From NCBI GenBank assembly GCA_034766995.1, contig CM068315.1, positions 48,955,162 through 49,019,161 on the forward strand: a stretch of 64,000 nt of DNA, given 5' to 3'. How positions within the stretch are numbered: the first letter of the stretch is position 1; each line of letters opens with the position of its first letter. Shown here one piece after another: positions 48,103 to 59,690 of this stretch. The DNA is from Acanthacorydalis orientalis. Its lineage: Eukaryota; Arthropoda; Insecta; Megaloptera; Corydalidae. The notes beneath the pieces are model-generated. The model was not told the origin of the DNA and ran no database searches. It saw nothing but the letters and a program-made list of their open reading frames with translations. The position numbers and the translations under genes were made by a program.

Positions 48103-49290
48103 CACGAGGGTGGAATGAAAAGTATCCGGTCTAGGAAAGAAAACAAAATATTGTGTGAAAAATTATTTCATTTTTCGACATAGTTTCCTTTTAACTCAAT
48201 ACACTTATTCCAGTGATTGAATGAAACTGTAGGCAATCCTTATAAGCCGATTTGTTCAAGGATTTTGTGGCCGCAGCTGCATCGAAATCCACTCCTACAT
48301 TCTACCAACATGAACATTTTTTAGGTTTGGAAATAAACTAAAGTCCGGTAAATTATAATGTCATTCGAAGTTGAATTGATGAATTTTAGCTGCTGTAATA
48401 ACGTACTTGTGTGACAAAACGCATTATCCTGACGATAGAGAACTTTTTTCCACTAATTCGGGCCTTTTCTGGTGTAGATGATTAATTAAGTTGGCGAAGT
48501 ACTCTTCATTTATTGTTTTACCTTCTTCAAAATAATCGGCCAAAAGAATACATTTCGGATCTCAAAATACTGACGGATTAAACTTTCTGGCCGATGGAAC
48601 TGTTTTCGCTTTCTTTGAAGCTGGTTATCTCGCTGTCTACTGTTTTGATTGTTAGCTGGTCTTCGGATTGTAATTGTGGATCCAAGTCTCATCCATGGTA
48701 ACGAATCTACACAAAAACTGCTGGATTGCACTTGAAAAGTGCCAAATACTGCTTGGAGATGGTCATACGATTGAGTTTTTGCTCTAGTGTGAACATAATA
48801 TGTGATATGCTCACCCTTCGATATGCCTACAAACTGTAATTCTAATCGATACTCATTCTATACAATTTTTTCCAATTTTTGAACCATTTCGTTCGAAGTA
48901 GCCGTTTTCTCCTATTCAAATGTTGTGTATACTGAATGCTCGTACGATTACGTTTAATTTTCATGATCTATCTTTTAAGAGTTAAAAACAATGAAACAAA
49001 CTCGCCTAAAATGGAATCCATCTAATTCATTACAATGAATTAGCTAGTTCATTTTATTTCGGTTGGGGATAAATCTTTAATATAGAATTATCACTGTGTG
49101 TTTACAAAACGCAAAACTCCTTTACTTTGACAGACTGTCAAAAGCAAACTACTTGGTATAACTTTCTGAAACTTCAAAATCAAATTAATGGTGACAATGA
49201 AGGGTGACACTGCACAAAACCATAGACAATTCATAACAATTTGTGTTGTTTATCGGCTAGATCGGAAACATTTCATCCCACTCTCATCCA
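48103..49290 (-). mobile_element. mariner, nearly full length, both TIRs, inside (TA)n
   Basis: The left end CACGAGGGTGGAATGAAAAG pairs with the right end read inward, GATGAGAGTGGGATGAAATG. Similarity continues through TATCCGGTCTAGG / TTTCCGATCTAGC, so the TIR is about 30 bp with roughly 80% identity. TA precedes both ends, and the flanks are (TA)n at 48089-48102 and 49291-49316. The size of about 1.19 kb is close to a complete mariner. Confidence 0.85.
48170..49000 (-). pseudogene. mariner transposase, frame-broken, three catalytic Asp kept
   Basis: The minus strand reads TMDETWIHNY with the first Asp at 48691-48693. Then come KAKTVPSA, a DYFEEGKTIN block, and QDNA.CHTS with the second Asp at 48426-48428. 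DFSLFPNLK has the third Asp at 48343-48345, and the C-terminus W.KCIELKGNYVEK ends near 48172. All three D34D aspartates are present, but they are only about 28 codons apart between sites two and three, implying a deletion of roughly 20 bases around the YSPDL motif. Stops and frame changes break it. The N-terminus is weakly preserved towards 49000. Confidence 0.85.
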
Positions 49291-49316
49291 TATATATATA
49301 TATATATATATATATG

Positions 49317-49668
49317 CCATTTTTATCATACAACAATTTGTTTATGAGTATCTACGAATTAATATGTATCCAGCATATTTATGATGTATAAATATTAATT
49401 AATTATTTATAAAAAAATATGATAAAAATAATATATATAATTTTTAAAATAGTTTTTTGATATAAGATGCACCTATTTTGAAATAAAGTGCTCTAAAAAT
49501 GCATGACAAATATAGTAAATTTTTTTAAACAGAAAGTACAAAAAAATCTATCTGTAGATATATATGTAAATATATATGTAGTATGTCTATATAAACATTC
49601 TAGCAGATAAATTTTTTTTGCAAAGTAGTTATAAAGCGGTTTAGATAATTTTGATTATATATACAGAT
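49317..49668. other. AT-rich DNA without recognisable feature
   Basis: ATATGTAAATATATATGTAG-like short repeats near 49560; otherwise nothing. Confidence 0.5.

Positions 49669-49741
<73 letters not shown>
49669..49741. repeat. (AT)n-(AG)n compound repeat
   Basis: About 50 bp of AT change abruptly to about 23 bp of AG, the only long AG run on this strand. Confidence 0.9.
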
Positions 49742-50131
49742 AAATCAGTAAAAGTTGATGGAGGAAAAGTTCTTAATATAATTGTATATTAATGAAATAA
49801 TTCTATTTTAAATACATCTTATAAGCTCAATTTCAGTATTTTTCAATTTTTGATTGCCAATTAGAAATGTTTAACTATAATTTCTCTACTGCTACCAGAT
49901 AATATATCTTTTAATAAAAAGTACCTTTATATAGTATTTCATAACAGAAATGAATACAGTATTTTACAACAGAATATACATTTATAGACATAAGTATATA
50001 CTATTAGTAATGATAAATTTTATTGGTATCAAAGAAAATTCTAATATTTCGATACAAAGCGAATACAGAAATAAATTTGATTTATTGAAATGACGTTAAA
50101 TAAAAATTAGTGGTGATAAAGTTCAAACATT

Positions 50132-50134
<3 letters not shown>

Positions 50135-50177
<43 letters not shown>
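50135..50177. repeat. (AT)n microsatellite
   Basis: Perfect run of about 43 bp. Confidence 0.9.
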
Positions 50178-50180
<3 letters not shown>

Positions 50181-50274
50181 GTATCAATCGATAACATATT
50201 TGAATAAAATAAACACCGAAAATATTTTATTGTCAGTAAAGTATTTAATTTAATTATATACGTAATATATACAA

Positions 50275-50277
<3 letters not shown>

Positions 50278-50326
<49 letters not shown>

Positions 50327-50359
50327 TTACATATTTATATATATATATATATATATATA
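50278..50359. repeat. (AT)n array with GTATAT and TTACATATTTAT breaks
   Basis: Three AT blocks over about 82 bp, followed by GTATGTATGTATATTA. Confidence 0.9.
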
Positions 50360-51033
50360 GGTAAATGTATGTATGTATATTAATAAAATATTTACATACA
50401 TTCTCTTGCACCGTCGTTAAAGTTGTCAGACTGAAAAACATTATAAATCATTACATCGTTTTTCACGATACATGTGATATGAATGGAAAAATATGTATCA
50501 ATTTTATATTTTTCCTTTCGATAGACGTATCTAACAGGAGCATTCATATAACGTGTTCGATATACTTCCATATGTTTATGTTTTGTTCGAAGTTCTGATA
50601 GGTGGATACATAATTCCGTTAATCAAGAGATGCGATTTTGTTTGATCCTGTCCCTGAATGAATTCGTGCGTGTTTTCGAATGGAGTATTTATGTTTACTT
50701 ATTAATAACATGCGACCGTTATGAAACATCGGTTAATTTTTTTAGGATTTTGCAAACATTTTCCTGAATGTTTATTTGGCGAGAAAAAGACTATGTACTG
50801 ATACTCAGTATTTTTGTACTAAAGTATTTCCTATTTAATATTTACCTTATTTAATTTTTTTTGTAACCAATTCAGTCAAATGTATATTTTTAAATGAGAA
50901 ATGAAACATATATATTTACACATGCATAATAATGTATGCATATGTATTTTGAAGACTTTTTAATTGCAATTTTCTAGACATACTTGTAGTATTTATTATT
51001 AATAACTAATTCAGAAAAATGCTATTTATAAAT
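50360..51033. other. AT-rich DNA without recognisable feature
   Basis: Slight G+C rise at 50590-50740, with no frame. Confidence 0.5.
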
Positions 51034-51875
51034 ATAGTGTTTTCCAATAAGAACGAATTTTTTAATTTGAAATAAAACACTGAATTTACACTGAAATTTC
51101 AAGTTTTTTTTTATGGTAAATAATAGTTGGCAGTATTCCATTTATAAATGAAATATAATATCGTGTAACCTTCGTGTGTATTCTTACAAGTAATCATTCA
51201 TTTGTTAACATTTTTAATAACATCCCTACACAACTGGGTCTCTATCTCACTCTTCGGATTTCATCATTTAGATTTAACATTATTTGAGGATCATTGGCGT
51301 ACACCTAACGTGACCCCAAAGGAAGTAGCCTAACGGTGTTAAATCGTAAAATCTCGGTGGATTATTAATATTTTCATTTCTGAAAATAATGCGACTAAGA
51401 AATTTCGTCCTTAATAAATCAATTATTTCGCCAGATGTGTGGCTTGTTGCACGTCTTGCCGGAATCACATGTCCTCCAGATTAATATCATCCAATTCTGC
51501 CCACAAAAACTTATTTATCATCTTTCGGTATTTCTCTTTATTCACAGTAATCGCTTTACCAGTCTAATTCTCAAAAAAATAAAAACCAATAACTCCACCG
51601 AATCAAAATCCATACCAAACAGTTATTATTTCTGTGTAAGGTAGTTTTTCAACGATTACCCTCGGATTTTCTTCACTTCAGATTCGAAAGTTCGGCTTCT
51701 TAACTTGGTTAGAGAGTAAGAAATGAGCTTCACCGCTAATAATGACTTTTTCTGACAAACAGTGTAGTTTTTCTATTATGCAATTAATAAATCTCTGACG
51801 CAGTGAATGATCTACTGGCTTCAATTCTTGTATTAATTGAACCTTATAAGCTTTCAGCAATAAATTAGTATGAAA
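51034..51875 (-). pseudogene. Tc1/mariner transposase relic, DD41D-type, all catalytic Asp lost
   Basis: Read from 51860 downwards, AYKVQLIQELKPVDHSLRQRF is a typical linker of this group. IISGEAHF should carry the first Asp and has Gly. PARRATSHTSGEIIDLLRTK should have QDGATCHT and has Arg at the Asp site. DLTPLGYFLWG should carry the third Asp and has Gly. The second-to-third spacing is 41 residues, as in DD41D (Visitor-like) elements. A C-terminal block (NDEIRR, then decayed) continues to about 51130. AGTGTTTTCCAATAAGAACG at 51034 may be the 3' end. The N-terminal DNA-binding half and the opposite end are missing. Confidence 0.8.
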
Positions 51876-52774
51876 AATATGCCATGTGAATCACTCTATA
51901 CTGAACTACTAAATAAAATAAAAAAATACATTATATTTTTTCAATAACATTTAAAATGTGTACATTTATTTATGTAATTATGAGCATATAATTTTTATTT
52001 TTATTTAATCCTATTTAGCTAACATAAAATGTATAAAATATTTCCATAAAAAATGTATAGAAAAGTTTTATCTGAACTAGAATTGTTAATATTTACACAC
52101 ATACCAACTTATACTTCCTATTACAAGTAGAATGCATACACAGAAATTGTACTAAATTGTCAATAGATATTTAAAAAAATCCATTTTATTGTCTTCTATT
52201 TAACGTACAACCCGCATTTTGTAAATTCTGTTCAACTCATTAGTGACATACGAATACTTGAAATTGAAACCAACCCACCATTAATTATTCAGGAATTTAT
52301 ATTTAAACCAATGTTTATTAATAAATGTATGAAAATACATATAAAAATTACAAAGAACTGAAAAAGGCAACTGTGATTCATTTATCAAAATACAATCTGA
52401 AAATTCAGACATTTGTATGATTAAAAATGAAGAATTCAAGAGAAACATTTTTGTAATTAAATTTTGTTATTTTTACATTCTAATAATTTTGTAAAGAAAT
52501 AAATGTAAATAAATTTACAGTAAAAATAATTTTCCTTATATATGTTGTTTCTAAAATATTCTTTTTTAAAAAACACAGACTCGGAATATTACTGAACAAG
52601 AGAAAAGCATTTATTATTTGAATTGTACTACTAGTAATATTTCTCAACTATTTTTTTACATAAAAAAATTAATTTATTCTTTATATTGATCTGCGGAATA
52701 ATTATATAATATTCATTAGAGAAGTGGAATGCTAGGTACATTAAACATGTATTACAATTATTTTTTATTACACT
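51876..52774. other. AT-rich DNA without recognisable feature
   Basis: No repeat end or frame of note. Confidence 0.5.
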
Positions 52775-52794
52775 CATATATATATATATATATA
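52775..52794. repeat. short (AT)n run
   Basis: About 20 bp. Confidence 0.8.
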
Positions 52795-52941
52795 TGTCTT
52801 ACCGTTATGTTTTTTTAATTTAGTTATAAAATTAGAATATGGTAGAATTATAAGACACAAATATTTAATTTTTATACTTTTCATTTCTGCTAATCAGAAT
52901 CAAAGTACAAATTCAGTGATCTTCGATTTAATTTTAATATA

Positions 52942-52942
52942 T

Positions 52943-52975
<33 letters not shown>

Positions 52976-52976
52976 A
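52942..52976. repeat. (AC)n-(AT)n compound repeat
   Basis: About nine AC units and then about 17 bp of AT. Confidence 0.9.
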
Positions 52977-53332
52977 ATAATTGTGTTTTACATACTTTTT
53001 TTTTGGAATGCGAATAAAAATTTAACAACTTATTTACTTTTTCCATAAAAATAATATCGATTTGTATTTGTTGTCATGCTTTCAAAAATGTTGTTTAAAA
53101 CAATTTTATTATTACGTTAAATTCTTCAATGCATAAGAAATATTTTTTTTATATAAAAAATATACTTATATAACCACAAATAATTGTACGTGCTACAACT
53201 CTACATACTTCAACACATATATTCTGAAGTTTCTTAGATGGTATGCTCTTTGATACAAGCACTTTAGTTTTATTTTAACTGAACATTTTCTGGAAAGGTA
53301 TTCGTCTCAAAACAAATACATCCACACATGCA

Positions 53333-53334
<2 letters not shown>

Positions 53335-53384
<50 letters not shown>
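53335..53384. repeat. (AT)n-(AC)n compound repeat
   Basis: About 36 bp of AT, then about seven AC units. Confidence 0.9.
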
Positions 53385-53558
53385 ATTTTCATTATTATAT
53401 ATTTATGTATAAACTTAAATACATTTGAACTGAAAACATGAGTATATATCAGAGCATAATTGTAGTTTATACGATAGTTATGAATTATATTACAGAACAT
53501 GAATCCATAAGAAATAAATATTCTGTATGAAACTTTGTCGGTACATATATTATATATG

Positions 53559-53559
<1 letters not shown>

Positions 53560-53593
<34 letters not shown>
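53560..53593. repeat. (AT)n microsatellite
   Basis: Perfect run of about 34 bp. Confidence 0.9.
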
Positions 53594-53597
<4 letters not shown>

Positions 53598-53795
53598 AAA
53601 ATAAAAAGAAAATTGAGATTAAATAGATATTAAAAGTTAGAATAGAGAATAAAGATACCTAAAAAATTTAATACATTCCTGAAAGAATTTTTGTATTAAT
53701 TTTTAATTTTTCTTTGTTTAAAAGATTAAACCAATAAATCTCTTTATAGTATAAAAATGATACAGTGATTATGTTTTTGTGTATTTTATTTATTC

Positions 53796-54010
53796 TCTGA
53801 TTGGTCGATATCGGTCACGTGGTGTCGGTTTTTATTGGTTAATATCAGTCATATGATATAAGATTTCTATATAAAACTGATAAGAAATCTGTTCAAAATA
53901 TTGTATTAGTTGAAGTTATAAAGTAAAAAAATTGTTACAAATTTTAACATTGTATATTGTTTTGTTTAATATCTATAAACTTTTCAAATAAAAATTTTAT
54001 GACTTGCCTT
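53796..54010 (+). promoter_or_regulatory. promoter-like block with TATA box and nearby poly(A) signal
   Basis: Two related units 34 bp apart start at 53800 (ATTGGTCGATATCGGTCACG) and 53834 (ATTGGTTAATATCAGTCATA). Each has an inverted CCAAT box, and they carry the E-boxes CACGTG and CATATG respectively. TATATAAAA follows at 53868-53876. TTAGTTG, an initiator-like motif, is at 53906. AATAAA appears at about 53986, followed by a T/G-rich stretch. A promoter and poly(A) signal only ~115 bp apart recall an LTR. No TG..CA ends or retroviral-type genes were seen. This could be coincidence in AT-rich DNA, but the doubled CCAAT/E-box unit is not. Confidence 0.3.
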
Positions 54011-54592
54011 TTACGCAGATTATTTTTGTGTTTAATTGTTAACTTCCATTATTTATTAGAAGGAGAGTGAGCGAGGGTGAAGCTTTCCTTTAAAAATAAA
54101 TTCTTTTCTCATTGCACAAAACACTTATTAGGTCGGATTCTTCAATAATTAATTATTTAAATGGTAACTATTTTTTAAATTCTTATGATATAACAAAATC
54201 TTAAATTTGCATGCATTTAAGTTTTATTTTCAATACGTATGTATATACTTATTTGTTTCTGTTTAATAATATTGATAATAGACCAGTTATTAGTTTATTA
54301 CAGCTTGTGTAAGATTTCCTTTATTTACTGGTTGTCTTTTTAGACACTTTAGATATTATATCAAACTTTCGGTATTTTTTCGTTTCTCTTATTATTTTTA
54401 TAATGTGCTTAAATAATTTACATTTCTGTATTTTTTTTAAATAATCAATAGTATGCAGAAAATTTATCAATAGCATATAATGATATCAGCATGATAAGTT
54501 TTCCGTCAAATATCCATATTTTTGTTATCTTTCCCGTATTAAATTAATCATATTTCTTTCTTTGAGCGTTGTTTATTGTAAACTATTCTATT

Positions 54593-54595
<3 letters not shown>

Positions 54596-54632
<37 letters not shown>
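54596..54632. repeat. (AT)n microsatellite
   Basis: Perfect run of about 37 bp. Confidence 0.9.
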
Positions 54633-54636
<4 letters not shown>

Positions 54637-54769
54637 ATTTCATTACTGTTAAGAAAACACTTAATGATATTTGATAAATAATATAAAGTTTAATAACGAG
54701 TTCGACTTGTTTTCACACGTACGGATAATAAAAATTTGTATAAGTATCAACATTACAAATTTTATGTGA

Positions 54770-55180
54770 AGTAGATAGTAAAAACGAGTAAATTGGATTC
54801 GTAATAAAAGTAACGCGCGTCGGTATTATTTGTTGTTGTATAAAATGCGAACAAAAACGCACGGTTTTATTTCGTGTTAGCGCAATAACAAAAAACAAAC
54901 GTGAGGATTTGACGGGATGTTGATAACAGGAAGCGTTGAGACGTGATGAGCTTAGGTCTCCTGAGTGTCAACAGATGTCTGGCGCGCATTCGTTTAGGTG
55001 ACGTTTTTTTACGGTCCGTTGTACATCATAACCTGGAAACTGTATCACTTGCCCACGTATTGCAATCATATAATTTTGTATGTGCATTTAAGTTTACGGC
55101 TGCTACACCACGATATCGGTACAGACATTTCAATATATTGGCTAATACGAATACCACACGAATCTCAAAATCTGCAAATA
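54770..55180. other. G+C-elevated segment, unassigned
   Basis: Richer in G+C than its surroundings, with two overlapping plus-strand frames (about 80 codons each before they run into the AT array at 55195) and no recognisable motif. Overlapping open frames here are best explained by composition. It may be a conserved non-coding element or part of a gene outside the window's reach. Confidence 0.3.
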
Positions 55181-55189
55181 TTTATTCAA

Positions 55190-55194
<5 letters not shown>

Positions 55195-55239
<45 letters not shown>
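55195..55239. repeat. (AT)n microsatellite
   Basis: About 45 bp after CACACAT. Confidence 0.9.
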
Positions 55240-55241
<2 letters not shown>

Positions 55242-55438
55242 ACTGTAAGCCGAACATATACATTACAAATGTTTTCTTTTTATTATGAATTGAAACGAAT
55301 GAGTTAAAACACTATGAATTCAAATGGATTTTTCCTTTTAGTAATATTGAGATTAGTAGATCTTTAAAGTATTTTTGTTTCCAGAAAATGAATTATTATT
55401 TTTCTTTATACCTATACATAAATACATATACACACAAA

Positions 55439-55459
55439 CATATATATATATATATATAA
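55439..55459. repeat. short (AT)n run left of a mariner fragment
   Basis: About 20 bp ending two bases before AGAAGGTTGCATTGAAAG. Confidence 0.85.
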
Positions 55460-55460
55460 T

Positions 55461-55830
55461 AGAAGGTTGCATTGAAAGCCGCTGTTCACGTGTAGATGGC
55501 TCTAGGTGTGTATGCTGTTATCAGTGACAAATAAAATTCAGTTATCAGACGCTATCCTTTGTTTACACAAGTACTTTTCTATAACCGAATTAAAATGGAT
55601 TGCAATAAGTTGTTTTTCTGATGTGTACTTCTACATTATTTAATTTGAACAAAAGTACAGCTGAAGCTCTTCGATTACTTGCGAAAACTTATGATGAATC
55701 TACTCCATCGGAAACAGTATGTAGAGATCGGTTTCGACGATTCAAAAGTGGTGAATGTAACGTTCAAGACAAAGTACAAAAATGCATAAATGTACAAAAA
55801 TCAGTAGTATTTGCATTCGTGGAAATCTAA
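55461..55830 (+). pseudogene. mariner 5' end and transposase N-terminal fragment
   Basis: GAAGGTTGCATTGAAAG right after (AT)n may be the element end. A leader with ATAAAATTCAGTTATCAGAC follows. Then an open frame at 55621-55830 reads FNLNKSTAEALRLLAKTYDE, then SETVCRDRFRRFKSGECNVQDK. This is the paired helix-turn-helix start of mariner transposases (family pattern F..KK.A.E.H..L...YG...S..TCR.WF.RFK.GDFDV.D). Similarity ends near 55790 and no catalytic block follows. An AT run begins at 55865. Confidence 0.8.
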
Positions 55831-55864
55831 ATGTTATCAGAATCCACTTTAAGAAAGAATAGTA

Positions 55865-55888
55865 TTATATATATATATATATATATAA
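55865..55888. repeat. short (AT)n run
   Basis: About 23 bp, 35 bp after the mariner fragment ends. Confidence 0.85.
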
Positions 55889-56353
55889 ATTAATTCGTAT
55901 AGTATTTTAAATATAAGAAATTTCAAAAGATATCGAATGTATGATTCAACAGCATCTTTTTATATTAAAACTTCCCAGTGGGAGTGAGTTTCTGAAAAAG
56001 TTAAGTGCTGCATTCAATGAAAATTCTTTACTTTTTTCAAGAGTGATAATGTTTTGATGATATTCGAAATTTCATGCAGGATAAATTATCGTTTTATGAC
56101 AGAAGTTAAAGTATATAATATTTACAGACGATACAGGTTAATGCTCGGTACAAACCTACATGTATGAAGTATGAAATGAAATTGAAAATTATCGATTTCA
56201 GGTAATGAATATAATTATCATTGAATTATTATTTCATATTTCTAAAACCTTAAATGTATATTTTTTATGTTATAAATATACTTATTTATTCTTAACACAC
56301 TATTTTTAGATAAATTGAACAGAAACTTCTGATTAAATAGCTAATGTTAAATA

Positions 56354-56357
<4 letters not shown>
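55889..56357. other. AT-rich DNA without recognisable feature
   Basis: No sign of the missing mariner catalytic part. Confidence 0.5.

Positions 56358-56417
<60 letters not shown>
56358..56417. repeat. (AT)n array with AACAT break
   Basis: Two AT blocks over about 60 bp. Confidence 0.9.
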
Positions 56418-56418
<1 letters not shown>

Positions 56419-57097
56419 CTGAGTTTATCCAAACATGTTACGAAATTAAAAATATTAATTGTTTTAAATAATAAAATGAGTTGTTTTTTTCTATACTCAA
56501 CCACATTAATATTAACAAAATGTTTGTTGCTTAAATTTGTATTTCTTTTGTTATATAGTACTGTCTAGGAAATTGAAACTAATGTACACAGAAGTATATA
56601 ACAATTATTAAATTTATTGTAATTACTGAAGGATTAATATTACCAAATTAATTTTTTCAATGTAATTATATTTCTAGATATTTTTTAAAAAAACATACAA
56701 ACTTTACTTACACATTGTTATATTTACACATGGGTGTTACAATGGGTGTTAATATTAAATTTTGATTGATTAAAGAATTCTATCATTTTCAGTATAGCCA
56801 TTTCGAATAAACGACAAAGTAGAATTAATTCATCAAAAGAAAATAGTAATAATCTTTTACTATAATTTGATAAAAATTGTCAACAGAAATTAAAATTTAA
56901 TATTGTTTTGATATTCAAAATAGTGAAACTTTAAATTCAAATTGTCTCCAATAATGTACTAATGTTTAATATATGGTTATTTTTTATAAAGTCCGCGTGT
57001 GAAGTATCAAAAAAAACATGGAATTGCAAAAGCAAAATAATTTTAACAATTTATAACTCTAAGAAAAGTACATATGCCACTTGATTGTATTTTTATC

Positions 57098-57128
57098 CAT
57101 ATATATATGTATATATATATGTATATAT
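57098..57128. repeat. (AT)n with GT interruptions
   Basis: CATATATATATGTATATATA repeated once more. Confidence 0.85.
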
Positions 57129-58285
57129 TTCATTATTTATTTTTTTATAAAATTATCTGTGCGGTATTGTAAGTTTTTGATAAATTTTGTAAATTTCAAA
57201 ATTAATTTCTAACAACCATGTAATTATACCGTAATCAGTTTATGCATTTAGGTAAGAGATCTAAATTAAGATAAGCTTTTTAACAGAGTGGTATAACTTT
57301 TCTCTGTATATTATATTAGCTTACGAGTCAAGCTGTTAAAGCTGTGTAAAATAAACGGTGAGCAATAAGTCAACGTAGATCCATTTAAAAATGTAAATTT
57401 CATCATTATTTACTTTTATTTGCAACGACAATGGTATTTTTCTTCTCTCTGCATTCTTATTCCCTTCTAAAAAATCTTTATTATGCGTATTTAAGCAACT
57501 TGTAAAGCACGCAAAGGCGTGCGATATGACGTGGTCGTTTGCGTGTCTCTTTGAGTACATTATTTAAAGGTTTTTTATTTATATTTAAAATTTTTATGAC
57601 CAACAATTGCGTCAGAGCGTGCGTAAATGAGATATCATAAAACCATTATACGCAATCGGTGTTTACAAAAAGTATTATTTTTGTTTTTCACTTATTCGGA
57701 ATAGGATTTCGGTCAAGACATTCTTTAGTATATTATTTATGTACATGAAAAATAATTAATTGTCTTATCTGGTGATCAGAGAAAATAAAATACAGCAAAT
57801 ATTCACACGTATAAAAATAACTGTTATGGTTTTCTTATTGCAGCATAAAAATTAAATTAAAACTGATTAAATGTTTATAAAGAAAAGTATATTAGTTTTT
57901 TATTATGTAAGCTTCTATTATCAGTGAAATGAATTTGATAACAGCGAAATACATTATAGTTAATTTAGTACTACTTTATATACAATTTAAACATTTAAAC
58001 AGATACAAATTTATATTTCGAATTTATAAAAGGTGTTAACCTTCTTTTTCTCGTCTGTATCTTAAATAAGATGCTAAAATATAGATAATGTATGTTTTTT
58101 CCATTTAATTCTATAGATCTGATATACGATATGAAACATAATTTGTTTTGGAATAGCACACTTTATTATTTAACTTTTACTTTGGTGGGAGTTGTTTCAA
58201 TAAATATTATTTTTATTTTATTATTTTTTTATTATAATTTTATAGCGTCGTTTATAAAATAAATAACATTTATTATAATATATGC
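57129..58285. other. AT-rich DNA with a small GC-rich hairpin
   Basis: GCACGCAAAGGCGTGC, a 6-bp stem with a 4-base loop, lies at 57507-57522 and is followed by a TGACGTGG motif. Nothing else was seen. Confidence 0.5.
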
Positions 58286-58303
58286 ATATATATATATATA
58301 TAT
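58286..58303. repeat. short (AT)n run
   Basis: About 18 bp. Confidence 0.8.
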
Positions 58304-58645
58304 TCTTTATATCGCAGAAGGAACAATTTATAAGTTTTAATTATAATAAATAAAACGGTCGTGCTTTTTATGTGTATTTAATAAAATTATAAATTATATA
58401 TTTCTATTAGCAATAAAATTTTAAGAATATCTAAAGATATTTTCTGCCCTGCGTTTTTTTTTTAAAAAAAGGATTCTCTCTTTAAATACTATTTTTCTCT
58501 TTAGAATTAAATTACGAGGATGTAATGAAAGTAACTCATCCTCACTTAACAATTGGCAATAATGTGAATGTGTATGAAATTATATTTCCTAAGTAATATT
58601 AAAATTAAAGATATTCAAATATTAATAAATATAATCATACATATC

Positions 58646-58648
<3 letters not shown>

Positions 58649-58714
<66 letters not shown>
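58649..58714. repeat. (AT)n-(GTAT)n compound repeat
   Basis: About 42 bp of AT followed by six GTAT units. Confidence 0.9.
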
Positions 58715-59289
58715 AATTTCCATATTTTTATTTGGCTGGTTAAAAATATCTAAATAAAAAAACTATTAATGTTTGAATGAAATATAATACAAGGAATGAA
58801 CATACAAAAAAAGTTCATGAAATACAAAGAGCTCAAGAAAACACAAGGATACTTTGTGATACCTTGAGCTTTTTTCACAACATAAATTCATGTCATTTTT
58901 ATGACTTATGTTCAAATCAGATTTAGATCGACAAGTCTCACGTAAAGTCTTTGAAAAACTTCTAAAATTCTAAATAAAATATTAACTGAAGTTCGTGTAC
59001 TTTTGTAACGATTTTAATATATTTTTTACTTTATGCCTAAAAGAACAGTTTACATTCTAAAATCATTATTCATCAACTTGTAATTATTTTGTGACATGAC
59101 TATTATTTAAAACAAACTGTAAAATATAACTAGTGTCCAAACACTTTAGTTATACATATATTTTTTTAATTATATAATATGAAGCTACTTAAATATGAAT
59201 TTTTATAAATAAGTTATAAGTGTAATTAATAAAAGTACAATATATAAAATTTTTTAATATAAATAAAATACAAAATGGAATAAATCCAA
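58715..59289. other. AT-rich DNA with imperfect inverted repeat near 58830-58870
   Basis: AGAGCTCAAG and CTTGAGCT face each other across about 25 bp. No gene was seen. Confidence 0.5.
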
Positions 59290-59690
59290 TAAACAGTAAT
59301 AGCGGATTCTACGTTGAAGTGATGAGATTTTTGTAACAAATTTCTTGAGTGCGATATCGATTTCCAGAAAAAGGTATTTGGGTCTTGTTGCATGAAAATG
59401 CAGCTGCCCATTTTACACTGATTATGAAGTAATTTCTCATTATACACAACGTTGTTGAGATCAATACTCCCATCCTCATCTTCACTTTTCTCAAACTATT
59501 CATCTGATTTGGCAGAAGCAGACTTTTTTCTTTTCTAAAGTGACTACTGTTCTCAATGAGAGACGAATTCAGAATGTAGAAGGGCGTAGGGCGTTAAGAA
59601 AAATGTAATCGCCGAAGTGAAAGCAATCTCTTCGGACGTTTTTTCCGACGTGTTTTCAAAAATTTTTAGAACTTTACCACAAGTATATTA
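59290..59690 (+). pseudogene. mariner transposase catalytic C-terminal fragment
   Basis: On the plus strand WVLLHENAAAHFTLIMK lines up with the family's LLHDNAPAH second-Asp block, with Glu (GAA at 59394-59396) in place of Asp. It is followed after stops by FL.IHNVV, a decayed proline block, KG-R, and an EVKAIS..VFS.VF.. tail. This is the order seen in mariner C-termini. No N-terminus, TIR or third Asp can be defined. It is a heavily decayed relic, called on motif order alone. Confidence 0.6.

Noticed and set aside
53796..54010. Calling a complete LTR retrotransposon
   Set aside because: No second LTR, primer-binding site, or gag/pol similarity was seen nearby.
55000..55288. Overlapping frames of 96-101 codons
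   Set aside because: Two frames of one strand are open over the same bases and both end in the (AT)n array, so neither is supported.
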